DNA of 40,000 nucleotides, from NCBI RefSeq assembly GCF_027912535.1, contig NZ_CP115465.1, positions 1 to 40,000 on the forward strand, in the 5' to 3' direction. The notes beneath the pieces were generated by a model, which was not told where the DNA came from, did no database searches, and saw only the letters and a list, made by a program, of their open reading frames with translations. Each line of letters opens with the position of its first letter. Position 1 is the first letter of the stretch. Positions 30,121 to 37,474 of the stretch are shown piece after piece. This stretch comes from Brevundimonas sp. NIBR11. Lineage in GTDB: Bacteria; Pseudomonadota; Alphaproteobacteria; Caulobacterales; Caulobacteraceae. Made by a program: the position numbers and the translations under genes.

Positions 30121-30897
30121 TTGACCGATACCGCCGCCGTTTCCGCCGCCCGCACCACCCTGGCCCGCCCCGATCTGGCGGCCTTGGCGCTGGAAGGCCG
30201 CGTGCGGGCGGACGCCTATCGGGCGACCGAGGCCATGCGCTGCTCGGCGTCGGTGGCCGACATTCATGCCGAGGCGGACACGACCTCCGAGCGGATCAAT
30301 CAGTTGCTGCACGGCGAGATCTTCGATGTTCTGGATCGTCGCGGCGGGCGGGTCTGGGGCCAGGCGCGGCGCGACGGGACCGTCGGATGGGCCGACGCCT
30401 TGGCGCTGGTTCCGCACATCGGCCTGCCGACACGGCGCGTCGCCTCGACCGAGGCCGCCCTGCCGCTGAACGCCTTGACCGACGATGCGGACGCCGTCCC
30501 GATCGGTCAGTTCGCGGTCGATCCCGTCGCCGTGGCCGAGACCTTGCTGGGCGTGCCCCACAGCCTGGGCGCCCGGTCCTCCAGGTCCACGGACTGCTCG
30601 GGTCTGGTGCAGCAGGCCCTCTTCGCCTGCGGTCTCGCCGGTCCCCGTCACTCCGATGAACAGGCCGAACTCGGCGTCGCCGTCTCGCGCGATCAGGCCC
30701 GGCGCGGCGATATCGTCGTCTGGCTGAACGTCTCGTCCGACCACAGCTGGACCGGACATTCGGCCTTCATGCTGGACGAGACCCGGGTCATCCACGCCAC
30801 CGGCTTCCATGGCGCTGTCGTCAGTGAGGCGTTCGCCGAGGCCGACGCCCGCTATCTGTCGGGCGGCTTCGAGCCCGCGGTCTTCCGCCGCCTCTGA
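30121..30897 (+). CDS. NlpC/P60 family peptidase with SH3-like domain
   Basis: A 258-residue cysteine peptidase of the NlpC/P60 (C40) family, which cleaves peptidoglycan stem peptides. An N-terminal SH3-like region (about 40-100, with HAEADTTSERINQLLHGE and WGQARRDGTVGW) precedes the catalytic domain with Cys159 in STDCSGLVQ and His213 in TGHSAFML. There is no signal peptide, so location is unclear. The start is TTG 30121 (MTDTAAVSAAR), as the codon just before the conserved frame. It is paired with the M17 aminopeptidase in many alphaproteobacteria, which suggests a shared role in cell-wall peptide recycling (inference). It ends at a strong shared terminator. Confidence 0.88.
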   Translation: MTDTAAVSAARTTLARPDLAALALEGRVRADAYRATEAMRCSASVADIHAEADTTSERINQLLHGEIFDVLDRRGGRVWGQARRDGTVGWADALALVPHIGLPTRRVASTEAALPLNALTDDADAVPIGQFAVDPVAVAETLLGVPHSLGARSSRSTDCSGLVQQALFACGLAGPRHSDEQAELGVAVSRDQARRGDIVVWLNVSSDHSWTGHSAFMLDETRVIHATGFHGAVVSEAFAEADARYLSGGFEPAVFRRL

Positions 30898-30909
30898 TCC
30901 CCCAAAAGA

Positions 30910-30939
30910 AAGCAGGCGGCCCGTAAGGACCGCCTGCTT
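30910..30939. terminator. Bidirectional terminator between the NlpC/P60 gene and the cytochrome c gene
   Basis: AAGCAGGCGG (30910-30919) pairs with CCGCCTGCTT (30930-30939). On the minus strand the stem is followed by TCTTTTGGG, so it serves the cytochrome gene best. Confidence 0.75.
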
Positions 30940-30962
30940 CAAGCCTGTCCTGTCGTTCGACC

Positions 30963-31685
30963 TCAGTCGTTGGACGGAGCGCTCGTGGCCGCCGGGGGAG
31001 CGACGTCGCCCGTCTGGGTCGTGGCGGCGCCGGTCGCGGCCTCGGCCGGGGCGGCGCCCGATTCCGTGCCCGCGGTCGCGGCGTCGGCGGGAGCCGCGCC
31101 TTCCGCCGGGGCGGCGGCGCCAGGCTGACGCGCGGGATCCGGCGCCGGAATGGCGAAACCGGTCGAGCCCTGCGAGCGCAGATAGGCGATCAGGTTGATG
31201 CGGGTCGGCGTGTCCCGCAGACCGGCGAACGACATCTTGGTGCCCGGCACATAGCGGTTCGGGGCGGTGATGAAGGTGTTCAGCTGGTCATAGCCCCAGG
31301 TCGGCGCCTCGGCCTTGTGCGCGGCCATGGCGTCGGAATAGGCGAAGCCGGCGCGGTGCATGACCGGACCGCCCACAACGCCATACAGGTTCGGGCCGAT
31401 GCCGTCGGGACCGCCGGCGGCGATGTTGTGGCAGGCCTGGCAGCGCGCGAAGGCGGCTTCACCGGCGGCCAGGTCCGCGGCCGGCAGGACCGTACCCCAA
31501 TCCGGCGGCAGCTCGGCCTCGGCGGCGCCCGCGTCGGCTTCGTCAGGCACGTTGACCAGATAACCCATCTTCTCGGGGGCGTGCGTCGCATAGATCGCGC
31601 CCGAGACCTGCTGGACCACCAGGATGGCGAACACCGTCCCCAGGCCCGCACCGAAAATCTTGTTCCACTTCAGATCGCCGCTCAT
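30963..31685 (-). CDS. Membrane-anchored cytochrome c (CycM-like)
   Basis: A 240-residue c-type cytochrome. An uncleaved N-terminal helix (about 8-27, WNKIFGAGLGTVFAILVVQQ) anchors it to the inner membrane. The single haem site is CQACH (Cys82, Cys85, His86), followed by GPNLYGVVGG and a sixth ligand Met in PGTKMSFAG. The layout resembles the membrane-bound cytochrome c552/CycM that links complex III to the aa3 oxidase in alphaproteobacteria. The C-terminal ~55 residues are an Ala/Pro/Glu/Thr-rich linker-like tail that is not part of the fold. CcmAB in this window would act in maturing such proteins. Confidence 0.9.
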   Translation of the reverse strand: MSGDLKWNKIFGAGLGTVFAILVVQQVSGAIYATHAPEKMGYLVNVPDEADAGAAEAELPPDWGTVLPAADLAAGEAAFARCQACHNIAAGGPDGIGPNLYGVVGGPVMHRAGFAYSDAMAAHKAEAPTWGYDQLNTFITAPNRYVPGTKMSFAGLRDTPTRINLIAYLRSQGSTGFAIPAPDPARQPGAAAPAEGAAPADAATAGTESGAAPAEAATGAATTQTGDVAPPAATSAPSND

Positions 31686-31838
31686 CGCGTCGTCGCATCC
31701 CGTCTCTGGAGGCCCGGGTCAGCGCATCAAACCGGGCGAAATCTTGATTGGCGGTCTCTTACACGCTAGCGCCGCCTTCGCAACCGGCCCCGGACCTCAC
31801 TTTGAGGATCGGTGTGTCGCATGACCGAAAGGCCGCGC

Positions 31839-32561
31839 ATGACGCCTTTGATACTGATACCCACTCGCATGTCGGCGACCCGTCTTCCGGGCAAGCCCCT
31901 GGCCGATATCGGCGGCAAACCCATGGTGATCCGGGCCTGGGAACAGGCTGTCCTGTCGGGTCTCCCGGTCGCCGTGGCCGCGGGCGATCAGGAGATCGTC
32001 GAGGTCATCGAGGCGGCCGGCGGCACGGCCGTCCTGACCGATCCCGACCTGCCGAGCGGGTCCGACAGGGTCCTGGCGGCTCTGGAGACGCTCGATCCCG
32101 ACGGCGACTATGATTCGGTGATCAATCTTCAGGGCGACATGCCGCTGGCCGACCCCGGCATCGCAACCGCCTGCGCCGCCCTTCTTCACGGCGAGCCCGG
32201 GTGCGACATCGCCACCTTGGTCGCGCCTGAGGCCGATCTCTCGGATCGGTCGAACGTCGATGTGGTCAAGGCCGTCCTGGCGCTGGCCGAGGGCCACAAG
32301 CACGGCCGCGCCCTCTACTTCACCCGTTCGACCCTCTACGGCGACGCGCCGGTCTGGCGTCACATCGGCGTCTACGGCTACCGCCGCGAAGCCCTCAAAC
32401 GCTTCTGCGCCGCCCCGCCCTCGCCGCTGGAGAAGCGCGAGAAGCTGGAGCAGCTCCGGGCGCTCGAGCTGGGCCTGTCGATCTGGGCGGCCGTCATCGA
32501 CGAGGCGCCGATCTCGGTGGACAACCCGGCGGATCTGGAAGCGGCCCGGGCGTTGGTCTGA
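31839..32561 (+). CDS. kdsB: 3-deoxy-manno-octulosonate cytidylyltransferase KdsB
   Basis: KdsB joins CMP to Kdo, the activated sugar for LPS inner core. The 240-residue protein starts MTPLILIPTRMSATRLPGKP, the nucleotide-binding loop of the family, and has INLQGDMPLADP (metal/Kdo site) and a C-terminal ISVDNPADLEAAR. ATG 31839 is chosen because GAAAGG lies 6-8 nt upstream and the N terminus then matches other KdsB proteins; an ATG at 31821 is also possible. It ends 10 nt before a dispersed repeat element. Confidence 0.95.
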   Translation: MTPLILIPTRMSATRLPGKPLADIGGKPMVIRAWEQAVLSGLPVAVAAGDQEIVEVIEAAGGTAVLTDPDLPSGSDRVLAALETLDPDGDYDSVINLQGDMPLADPGIATACAALLHGEPGCDIATLVAPEADLSDRSNVDVVKAVLALAEGHKHGRALYFTRSTLYGDAPVWRHIGVYGYRREALKRFCAAPPSPLEKREKLEQLRALELGLSIWAAVIDEAPISVDNPADLEAARALV

Positions 32562-32570
32562 GGCAAACTT

Positions 32571-32717
32571 TCTCCCTCCCCCCTCGGGGGAGGGTGGGCG
32601 GAGCGAAGCGGAGACCGGGTGGGGGCGGCAAGGCTACGCTTCATGGGTCCGTCGCCACGTCGCCGGCCGTTCCCACCCCGTCGCTGCGCGACGACCCTCC
32701 CCCGAGGGGGAGGGAGA
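32571..32717. repeat. ~147 bp inverted-repeat element, copy 2 of 2
   Basis: The element begins TCTCCCTCCCCC (32571-32582) and ends GGGGGAGGGAGA (32706-32717), a perfect 12-bp terminal inverted repeat. It also contains GACCGGGTGGGGGCGG and CCCTCCCCCGAGGG. The same parts in the same order occur in copy 1 upstream of ccmA. Here it lies between the convergent ends of kdsB and nudC, where the hairpins could act as a terminator. Confidence 0.8.
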
Positions 32718-32727
32718 GCGCCGTGCC

Positions 32728-33654
32728 TCACTCCAACTCAAACCCGTCCACCCACGCCCGGATCAGGGTATGGGCGATGGCGAAGCTCGGCGGAGCCTTG
32801 ACCTCGTGCGCCCCGGCCAGGACGGCGGCCGCCTCCTCGCGGGTGAACCAGCGCACGGCCTCCAGCTCAGTCTGGTCCGGCGTGGCGTCGTTGTCCGAGA
32901 CGTCCGCGATCAGCCCGATCATCAGCTGCGAAGGGAAGGGCCAAGGCTGGCTGGAGTGATAGCGCACCCGCGTCACCGTCAGCCCCGCCTCCTCCTTGAT
33001 CTCGCGGGCGCAGGCTTCCTCGATCGTCTCCCCGGGCTCCAGGAAGCCTGCCAGCGCCGACATCCGTCCGGCTGGCCAGGCCGCCTGACGGCCCAGCAGG
33101 CAACGCCCCTCGAACACCGGCAGCATGATCGTCACAGGATCGACGCGCGGGTAGTGTTCAGCCTCGCAACTCGGACAGACCCGTCGCCAGCCGCCCGCCG
33201 ACGCCTTCGTTTCGTGTCCGCAGTTGGCGCAGAAGCCGTGGCGCCGACGCCAGTCGAACAGGGACTTGGCCCCGCCCGCCATCGCCGCCTCCGCCCCGGA
33301 CAGCACCGCCGCCGCCTCGCGCATGCCGGTGAAAACGCCCAGCCCCCGGACCGGTCCCTCCGCCGGATCGACCGGTCCTTCAAGCTCGACCGCGAAGACC
33401 GGCGCCGACTTCCACAGCCCCAGGAACACTTCCTGATCGGGCACGGGCGCCAGATCCCGGGCATGGGTCAGCGAAATCCACGCCAGACGCGGCCCGTCGG
33501 CATGATCCTCCAGCAGAGGCTGCCCCTCCCAGAAGACCATGGCCAGGGCGTCGGGGCTCTCGGCCTGTTCGGCCAGCCACTCGGGCATGTTGCGAAGGTC
33601 GCCGGCGCGATCCAGCGGATTGCCGGCGAAGGTGTTGACGGTCGGGAGGGCCAT
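32728..33654 (-). CDS. nudC: NAD+ diphosphatase (NADH pyrophosphatase) NudC
   Basis: NudC hydrolyses NAD(H) to NMN(H) and AMP and removes NAD caps from RNA. The 308-residue protein has a four-cysteine zinc ribbon (Cys142, Cys145, Cys160, Cys163), a complete Nudix box at 203-225 (GFLEPGETIEEACAREIKEE then AG), and the NADH-specific SQPWPFPSQL motif (235-244). An N-terminal domain of about 130 residues is as expected. AGGAAG precedes the start at 33654. It is divergent from the ffs-dnaX group. Confidence 0.96.
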   Translation of the reverse strand: MALPTVNTFAGNPLDRAGDLRNMPEWLAEQAESPDALAMVFWEGQPLLEDHADGPRLAWISLTHARDLAPVPDQEVFLGLWKSAPVFAVELEGPVDPAEGPVRGLGVFTGMREAAAVLSGAEAAMAGGAKSLFDWRRRHGFCANCGHETKASAGGWRRVCPSCEAEHYPRVDPVTIMLPVFEGRCLLGRQAAWPAGRMSALAGFLEPGETIEEACAREIKEEAGLTVTRVRYHSSQPWPFPSQLMIGLIADVSDNDATPDQTELEAVRWFTREEAAAVLAGAHEVKAPPSFAIAHTLIRAWVDGFELE

Positions 33655-33727
33655 GTCCGCTTCCTACGATGCTTCCGCGCCTCAGGGGAGAGGCGCCTTG
33701 ATCTCGCCGTCGGGATTCGCGATATGG

Positions 33728-33820
33728 GCCTCGGAGATCGCGGGCGAAGGCTTCGCCAACCTGGTCAGGGCCGGAAGGCAGCAGCCACAACGAATTCCCC
33801 TTCGGGTCGCGGTCTCCACT
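33728..33820 (+). ncRNA. ffs: Signal recognition particle (4.5S) RNA
   Basis: The universal SRP RNA core is seen at 33760-33790: CTGGTCAGGGCCGGAAGGCA then GCAGCC, with the GGAA tetraloop and the asymmetric loop that bind the Ffh M domain. The flanks fold into one long helix: GGAGA (33733-33737) with TCTCC (33813-33817), CGCG (33739-33742) with CGCG (33808-33811), and CGAAGG (33745-33750) with CCTTCG (33799-33804). The ~93-nt size is that of the small bacterial form. The ends are estimated from the pairing. It lies upstream of dnaX-ybaB-recR. Confidence 0.93.
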
Positions 33821-33834
33821 TCTCTTTCTTTGGT

Positions 33835-33874
33835 GCGCTAACGCTCGCAACGCGGTCGCTTGCTGCTTGAGCGC
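33835..33874 (+). repeat. ~40 bp dispersed repeat, copy 5 of 6
   Basis: The copy starts GCGCTAACGCTCGCAACGCG and ends GCTTGAGCGC. It is preceded by CCACTTCTCTTTCTTTGG, directly after the 3' end of the SRP RNA. It is in tandem with copy 6, 8 nt later. Confidence 0.7.
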
Positions 33875-33882
33875 ATTGTAGT

Positions 33883-33922
33883 GCGCTACCACTCGACGCG
33901 CGGCGTCTCGCTGCTTGAGCGC
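33883..33922 (+). repeat. ~40 bp dispersed repeat, copy 6 of 6
   Basis: The copy starts GCGCTACCACTCGACGCGCG and ends GCTTGAGCGC. It is the second of a tandem pair between ffs and the DUF3597 gene. Confidence 0.7.
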
Positions 33923-34007
33923 GGTTGGCGGGCGCGCTCGCGCGGTTTGCGCTGGAACCTTGGCCGCTCCCGCCCGCTCTTTTGGCCTGTCCAACCGGAG
34001 CGACCTC

Positions 34008-34421
34008 ATGAGCATTCTCGGCAACATCCTCGGCAAGATCTTCAACCGCGACAAGGACAAGCCGAAGGCTCCCAGCGCGCCTCAGCAGCCGGCCCCGACC
34101 TCCACCCCCGTCCAGGCGCCATCGACGCCCGCCGCCGCCGCCCCCGCGCCCCAGGCCGCCCAGCCCGTCGACGTCGCCGGCATCCTCGACTTCATGAACG
34201 ACCAGCGGGACCAGAAGCTGAACTGGCGCACGTCCATCGTCGACCTGATGAAACTCCTGGGCATGGAAAGCTCGCTGGCCGAGCGCAAGGAGCTGGCCGA
34301 CGAGCTCGGCTACACGGGCGACAAGTCCGACAGCGCCTCGATGAACATCTGGCTGCACAAGAAGGTGATCCAGAAGATCGTGGACAACGGCGGCCAGCTA
34401 CCCCGCGATATGACCGACTGA
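34008..34421 (+). CDS. DUF3597 domain protein
   Basis: A 137-residue protein. It begins MSILGNILGKIFNRDKDKPK, then a Pro/Ala-rich linker of about 40 residues, then a compact helical DUF3597 domain (DVAGILDFMNDQRDQKLNWR, KLLGMESSLAERKELADELG and the final NIWLHKKVIQKIVDNGG). The domain is named but its function is unknown; it somewhat resembles LysM-associated or cell-envelope accessory proteins, which is speculation. CGGAG lies 8 nt before the ATG. It lies between ffs and dnaX. Confidence 0.88.
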   Translation: MSILGNILGKIFNRDKDKPKAPSAPQQPAPTSTPVQAPSTPAAAAPAPQAAQPVDVAGILDFMNDQRDQKLNWRTSIVDLMKLLGMESSLAERKELADELGYTGDKSDSASMNIWLHKKVIQKIVDNGGQLPRDMTD

Positions 34422-34438
34422 TCGCACAAGGACTCTAC

Positions 34439-34467
34439 GGACCGTCTTACACGCGGTAAGACGGTCC
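34439..34467 (+). promoter_or_regulatory. Perfect 12-bp hairpin abutting the dnaX start codon
   Basis: GGACCGTCTTAC (34439-34450) pairs perfectly with GTAAGACGGTCC (34456-34467) around ACGCG. The ATG of dnaX is at 34469, one base later. No T-run follows, so it is not a standard terminator. In mRNA it would occupy the normal ribosome binding site, and no Shine-Dalgarno sequence is otherwise visible. Confidence 0.75.
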
Positions 34468-34468
34468 C

Positions 34469-36295
34469 ATGACCGACGTCGACCTTGATTCCGGCGATCC
34501 GCCCTGGGCGGAAGACGATGCGCCCGAGCGTGACGAGAACACCGACGACATGTTCGGTGCCCCCGTGCCTGCGCCCGCCGCAGCGGTCGTGAAGGAGTCC
34601 ATCCCCATTTCCACGCCCGCTCCCGTCGAGGGCGAAGGCGAGGCCTACACCGTCCTCGCCCGCAAATACCGGCCCAGGATCTTCGAGGACCTGATCGGTC
34701 AGGAGGCCATGGTCCGAACCCTGACGAACGCCTTTGCCACCGGCCGCATCGCCCACGCTTTCATGCTGACCGGGGTGCGGGGGGTCGGTAAGACCACGAC
34801 AGCCCGCCTGCTGGCCCGCGCCCTGAACAACGAGACCGACGTCATCGACCGGCCTTCGCTGGAGTTGACCGCCCACGGCCGCCATGACGCGGCCATCATG
34901 GCGGGTCAGCACATGGACGTCATGGAGATGGACGCCGCCTCCCACACCGGCGTCAACGACATCCGCGATATCCTCGAAAGCGTCCGCTACGCGCCGGTCG
35001 AGGCCCGCTACAAGGTCTACGTCCTCGACGAAGTCCACATGCTGTCGAACCAGGCCTTCAACGCCCTGCTGAAGACGCTGGAAGAGCCGCCGCCCCACGC
35101 CAAATTCATCTTCGCCACCACCGAGATCCGCAAGGTGCCGGTGACGATCCTCAGCCGCTGCCAGCGGTTCGACCTGCGCCGCGTAGAGCCGGAAATCCTG
35201 GTCGAGCACCTCGGACGCATCGCCACGAAGGAAGGCATGAAGGTCGAGGACGACGCGCTCGCCCTCATCGCCCGCGCCGCCGAGGGCTCGGTCCGCGACG
35301 GTCTGTCCCTGCTGGATCAGGCCCTGGTCCAGGGCGAGAAGGGCGAGCCGGTCGCGACCGACACCGTCCGCGACATGCTGGGCCTCGCCGATCGTTCCCA
35401 GACCATCGCCCTGTTCGAACAGATCATGGCTGGTCGCACGCCCGAGGCGATCGAAACCTTCCGCACCCTCTACGGCTACGGCGCCGATCCGGTTCAGGTG
35501 ACCAACGACCTGCTGGAACACTGCCACGCCGCCTCGGTCGCCAAGATGCTGGGTCCGAACGCGACCCGCCTGCCCAACGATCAGGCCCAGAGGCTGGCGG
35601 CCATGGGTTCCGCGGTCTCGGCGGGAACCCTGTCGCGAACCTGGTCCATGCTGCTGAAGGCGCTGGACGAGGTCCGCCGCGCGCCCTCGCCAGCCGATGC
35701 CGTCGAAATGGCCATCGTCCGCCTCGCCTACGCCGCCGACCTGCCCGGTCCGGAAGAGGCGCTGAAGAAGCTGCAGAACGGCGAACCGCTGGGCGGCGGC
35801 GCGGGCGGCCCACGCGGCGGCGGGGGAGGCGGCGGCGCCTCGGCCCAGCTTTCGGTTCGCCCCGCGCCCATCCCGACCCTGCCCGATCCGCAGTCGTTCG
35901 AGGACGTCGTGTCCTTGGTCGGTCAGAAGCGCGAGATCGCCCTTCAGATGGAGATCGAGCGCTACGTCCGCCCCGTCTCCTTCGCGCCCGGCCGTCTGAC
36001 CTTCGAGCCGGTCGCCGGCATGCCCGCCAATCTGGCGACGAAGCTGGCCTCGCGGCTCAAGGAATGGACCGGACGTCAGTGGTTCGTCATCGCCAACGGC
36101 GAGGGCGGCGGCGAGACGGTCATCGAGCTCAATCGTCGCGAGACCGCCCAGGTCCGCGCAGAGGTCGAGGCCGACCCTTTCGTCAAGGCGGTGCTGGAGG
36201 CCTTCCCCGGCGCCGTCGTCGGCGAGATCAAGACCATCGCCCCCTCGGTCGAGATGCCCGCCATCCCGGATGAGATCGAGGACGACGCGGACTAA
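34469..36295 (+). CDS. dnaX: DNA polymerase III subunits gamma and tau (DnaX)
   Basis: DnaX is the clamp-loader ATPase that joins polymerase cores to the beta clamp loader. The 608-residue protein has an ATPase core starting AYTVLARKYRP (about 59), Walker A GVRGVGKT (102-109), Walker B YVLDEVHML, and sensor-1/SRC motif TILSRCQRFDLRR. A collar domain follows, then a glycine-rich tract (about 442-457, GGGAGGPRGGGGGGG), then the tau-type C terminus. The four zinc-ribbon cysteines normally between Walker A and B are absent. No A-AAA-AAG slippery site was seen. The start is ATG 34469; Met28 (34550) is an alternative, because a hairpin covers the first. Confidence 0.95.
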   Translation: MTDVDLDSGDPPWAEDDAPERDENTDDMFGAPVPAPAAAVVKESIPISTPAPVEGEGEAYTVLARKYRPRIFEDLIGQEAMVRTLTNAFATGRIAHAFMLTGVRGVGKTTTARLLARALNNETDVIDRPSLELTAHGRHDAAIMAGQHMDVMEMDAASHTGVNDIRDILESVRYAPVEARYKVYVLDEVHMLSNQAFNALLKTLEEPPPHAKFIFATTEIRKVPVTILSRCQRFDLRRVEPEILVEHLGRIATKEGMKVEDDALALIARAAEGSVRDGLSLLDQALVQGEKGEPVATDTVRDMLGLADRSQTIALFEQIMAGRTPEAIETFRTLYGYGADPVQVTNDLLEHCHAASVAKMLGPNATRLPNDQAQRLAAMGSAVSAGTLSRTWSMLLKALDEVRRAPSPADAVEMAIVRLAYAADLPGPEEALKKLQNGEPLGGGAGGPRGGGGGGGASAQLSVRPAPIPTLPDPQSFEDVVSLVGQKREIALQMEIERYVRPVSFAPGRLTFEPVAGMPANLATKLASRLKEWTGRQWFVIANGEGGGETVIELNRRETAQVRAEVEADPFVKAVLEAFPGAVVGEIKTIAPSVEMPAIPDEIEDDAD

Positions 36296-36328
36296 AAATT
36301 CCGAACCAAAACCCCTATCTGGACTCCC

Positions 36329-36658
36329 ATGAAAGATCTCAACGCCCTGATGCAACAGGCCCAGGCGATGCAGCAGAAGCTGCAGGACGCCCAGGCCAAG
36401 ATGGCCGAAACCACCGCCGAGGGCACCTCGGGCGGCGGCCTCGTCACGATCGGCCTCAAGGGTCCCGGTGAGGTGACCTCGGTGAAGATCGACGACAGTC
36501 TGATGGTCCCCGGCGACACAGAGATCCTGGTCGACCTGATCGTCGCTGCCCATGCCGACGCCAAGCGCAAGCTTGACGCCGTCAACGCCGAGCTGATGCG
36601 CGAGGCCGCCGGCCCCATGGCGGGGATGAACATCCCGGGCATGCCGAAACTCTTCTGA
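36329..36658 (+). CDS. ybaB: YbaB/EbfC family nucleoid-associated protein
   Basis: A 109-residue small dimeric DNA-binding protein. It opens [20 protein letters not shown] and has the conserved [19 protein letters not shown] strand pair and a C-terminal dimerisation helix with [15 protein letters not shown], then an unstructured Met/Pro/Gly-rich tail ending NIPGMPKLF. It follows dnaX after 33 nt and is 1 nt before recR, the standard dnaX-ybaB-recR operon. Confidence 0.95.
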   Translation: MKDLNALMQQAQAMQQKLQDAQAKMAETTAEGTSGGGLVTIGLKGPGEVTSVKIDDSLMVPGDTEILVDLIVAAHADAKRKLDAVNAELMREAAGPMAGMNIPGMPKLF

Positions 36659-36659
36659 C

Positions 36660-37262
36660 TTGGCCGCCTCCGCCGGACCCGAGATCGAGCGCCTGATTTC
36701 GCTCCTGGCCAAGCTGCCGGGGCTGGGTCCGCGCTCGGCCCGGCGCGCGGCCCTGGCCCTGCTGAAGCGCCGCGAACAACTGCTCGAACCGCTGGCGGCG
36801 TCGCTCGCCGAGACGGCCGCCAAGGTCGTGTCCTGCTCGGTCTGCGGCACGCCGGACACCCGTGATCCCTGCTCCATTTGCTCGGACCCCAACCGCGACA
36901 ACGCCCTGATCTGCGTCGTTGAGGAGGCGGGTTCGCTGTGGGCCATGGAGCGGTCCGGCGCCTTCCGAGGCAAATACCATGTGCTGGGCGGACTCCTGTC
37001 CGCGCTGGACGGGATCGGCCCCGAGGCCCTGCGCGTCTCCGAACTGGTCGGCCGCGTGAAGGGCGGAGGGGTGCGCGAGGTCGTCCTAGCTCTTCCCGCC
37101 ACCGTCGACGGCCAGACCACCGCCCACTACCTCGCCGACCGGATTTCAGGCGACGGCGTCGAGATCACCTCCCTCGCACGCGGCGTTCCCGTCGGCGGCG
37201 ACCTCGACTGGCTCGACGACGGCACCATCGTCCAGGCGCTGAGGGCCCGGCGGCCGGCGTGA
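36660..37262 (+). CDS. recR: Recombination mediator protein RecR
   Basis: RecR works with RecO/RecF to load RecA at gaps. The 200-residue protein has an N-terminal helix-hairpin-helix ([17 protein letters not shown]), a four-cysteine zinc finger (Cys59, Cys62, Cys71, Cys74 in [16 protein letters not shown]), a Toprim domain ([19 protein letters not shown]) and a C-terminal [15 protein letters not shown] strand-turn. The start is TTG 36660, 1 nt after the ybaB stop, and matches the family N terminus. TTG may keep expression low relative to ybaB. Confidence 0.95.
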   Translation: MAASAGPEIERLISLLAKLPGLGPRSARRAALALLKRREQLLEPLAASLAETAAKVVSCSVCGTPDTRDPCSICSDPNRDNALICVVEEAGSLWAMERSGAFRGKYHVLGGLLSALDGIGPEALRVSELVGRVKGGGVREVVLALPATVDGQTTAHYLADRISGDGVEITSLARGVPVGGDLDWLDDGTIVQALRARRPA

Positions 37263-37330
37263 AGCTGCGACCGCTTCCGACGTAGCGGCATGGTAGGCGC
37301 GCGACATGACCCTGATCTCAGCGCCTCCCG

Positions 37331-37457
37331 GAATCCGACTTAACGGACTATCCCGACTCCAGACTCCAGCGTCTGGTCGATACGAACCCGACTTAACGGA
37401 CTATCCCGACTCCGACTCTGAGGAGTCGGGTCGGGCCATGGCCCACTCCTTCGACTC
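37331..37457. promoter_or_regulatory. GANTC-rich segment with a 26-bp direct repeat upstream of rmuC
   Basis: Seven GANTC sites fall in 127 bp, at 37331, 37355, 37362, 37408, 37414, 37423 and 37453. A perfect 26-bp direct repeat, starting CCGACTTAACGGACTATCCC, occurs at 37335-37360 and 37388-37413. Two hairpins overlap it: CCAGAC/GTCTGG (37359-37376) and CCCGACTCC/GGAGTCGGG (37405-37430). In Caulobacterales GANTC is the CcrM methylation site read by GcrA. Confidence 0.7.
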
Positions 37458-37474
37458 CCGCTAAGGAACGGAGC

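Larger units (their letters stand above)
33655..34007. other. Intergenic region holding ffs and two repeat copies
   Basis: A 353-bp stretch with no protein gene. It contains a GCGCCTC/GAGGCGC hairpin (33677-33696), the SRP RNA gene, then two tandem copies of the ~40 bp repeat, and the GGAG of the DUF3597 gene at its end. Confidence 0.7.

Noticed and set aside
34780..35900. A programmed frameshift site in dnaX
   Set aside because: No A-AAA-AAG type slippery heptamer with a following stem was found; glycine-tract processing is the better explanation.
34310..37120. Minus-strand frame spanning dnaX, ybaB and recR
   Set aside because: It crosses three certain genes in antisense and has the composition of a GC-skewed shadow frame.
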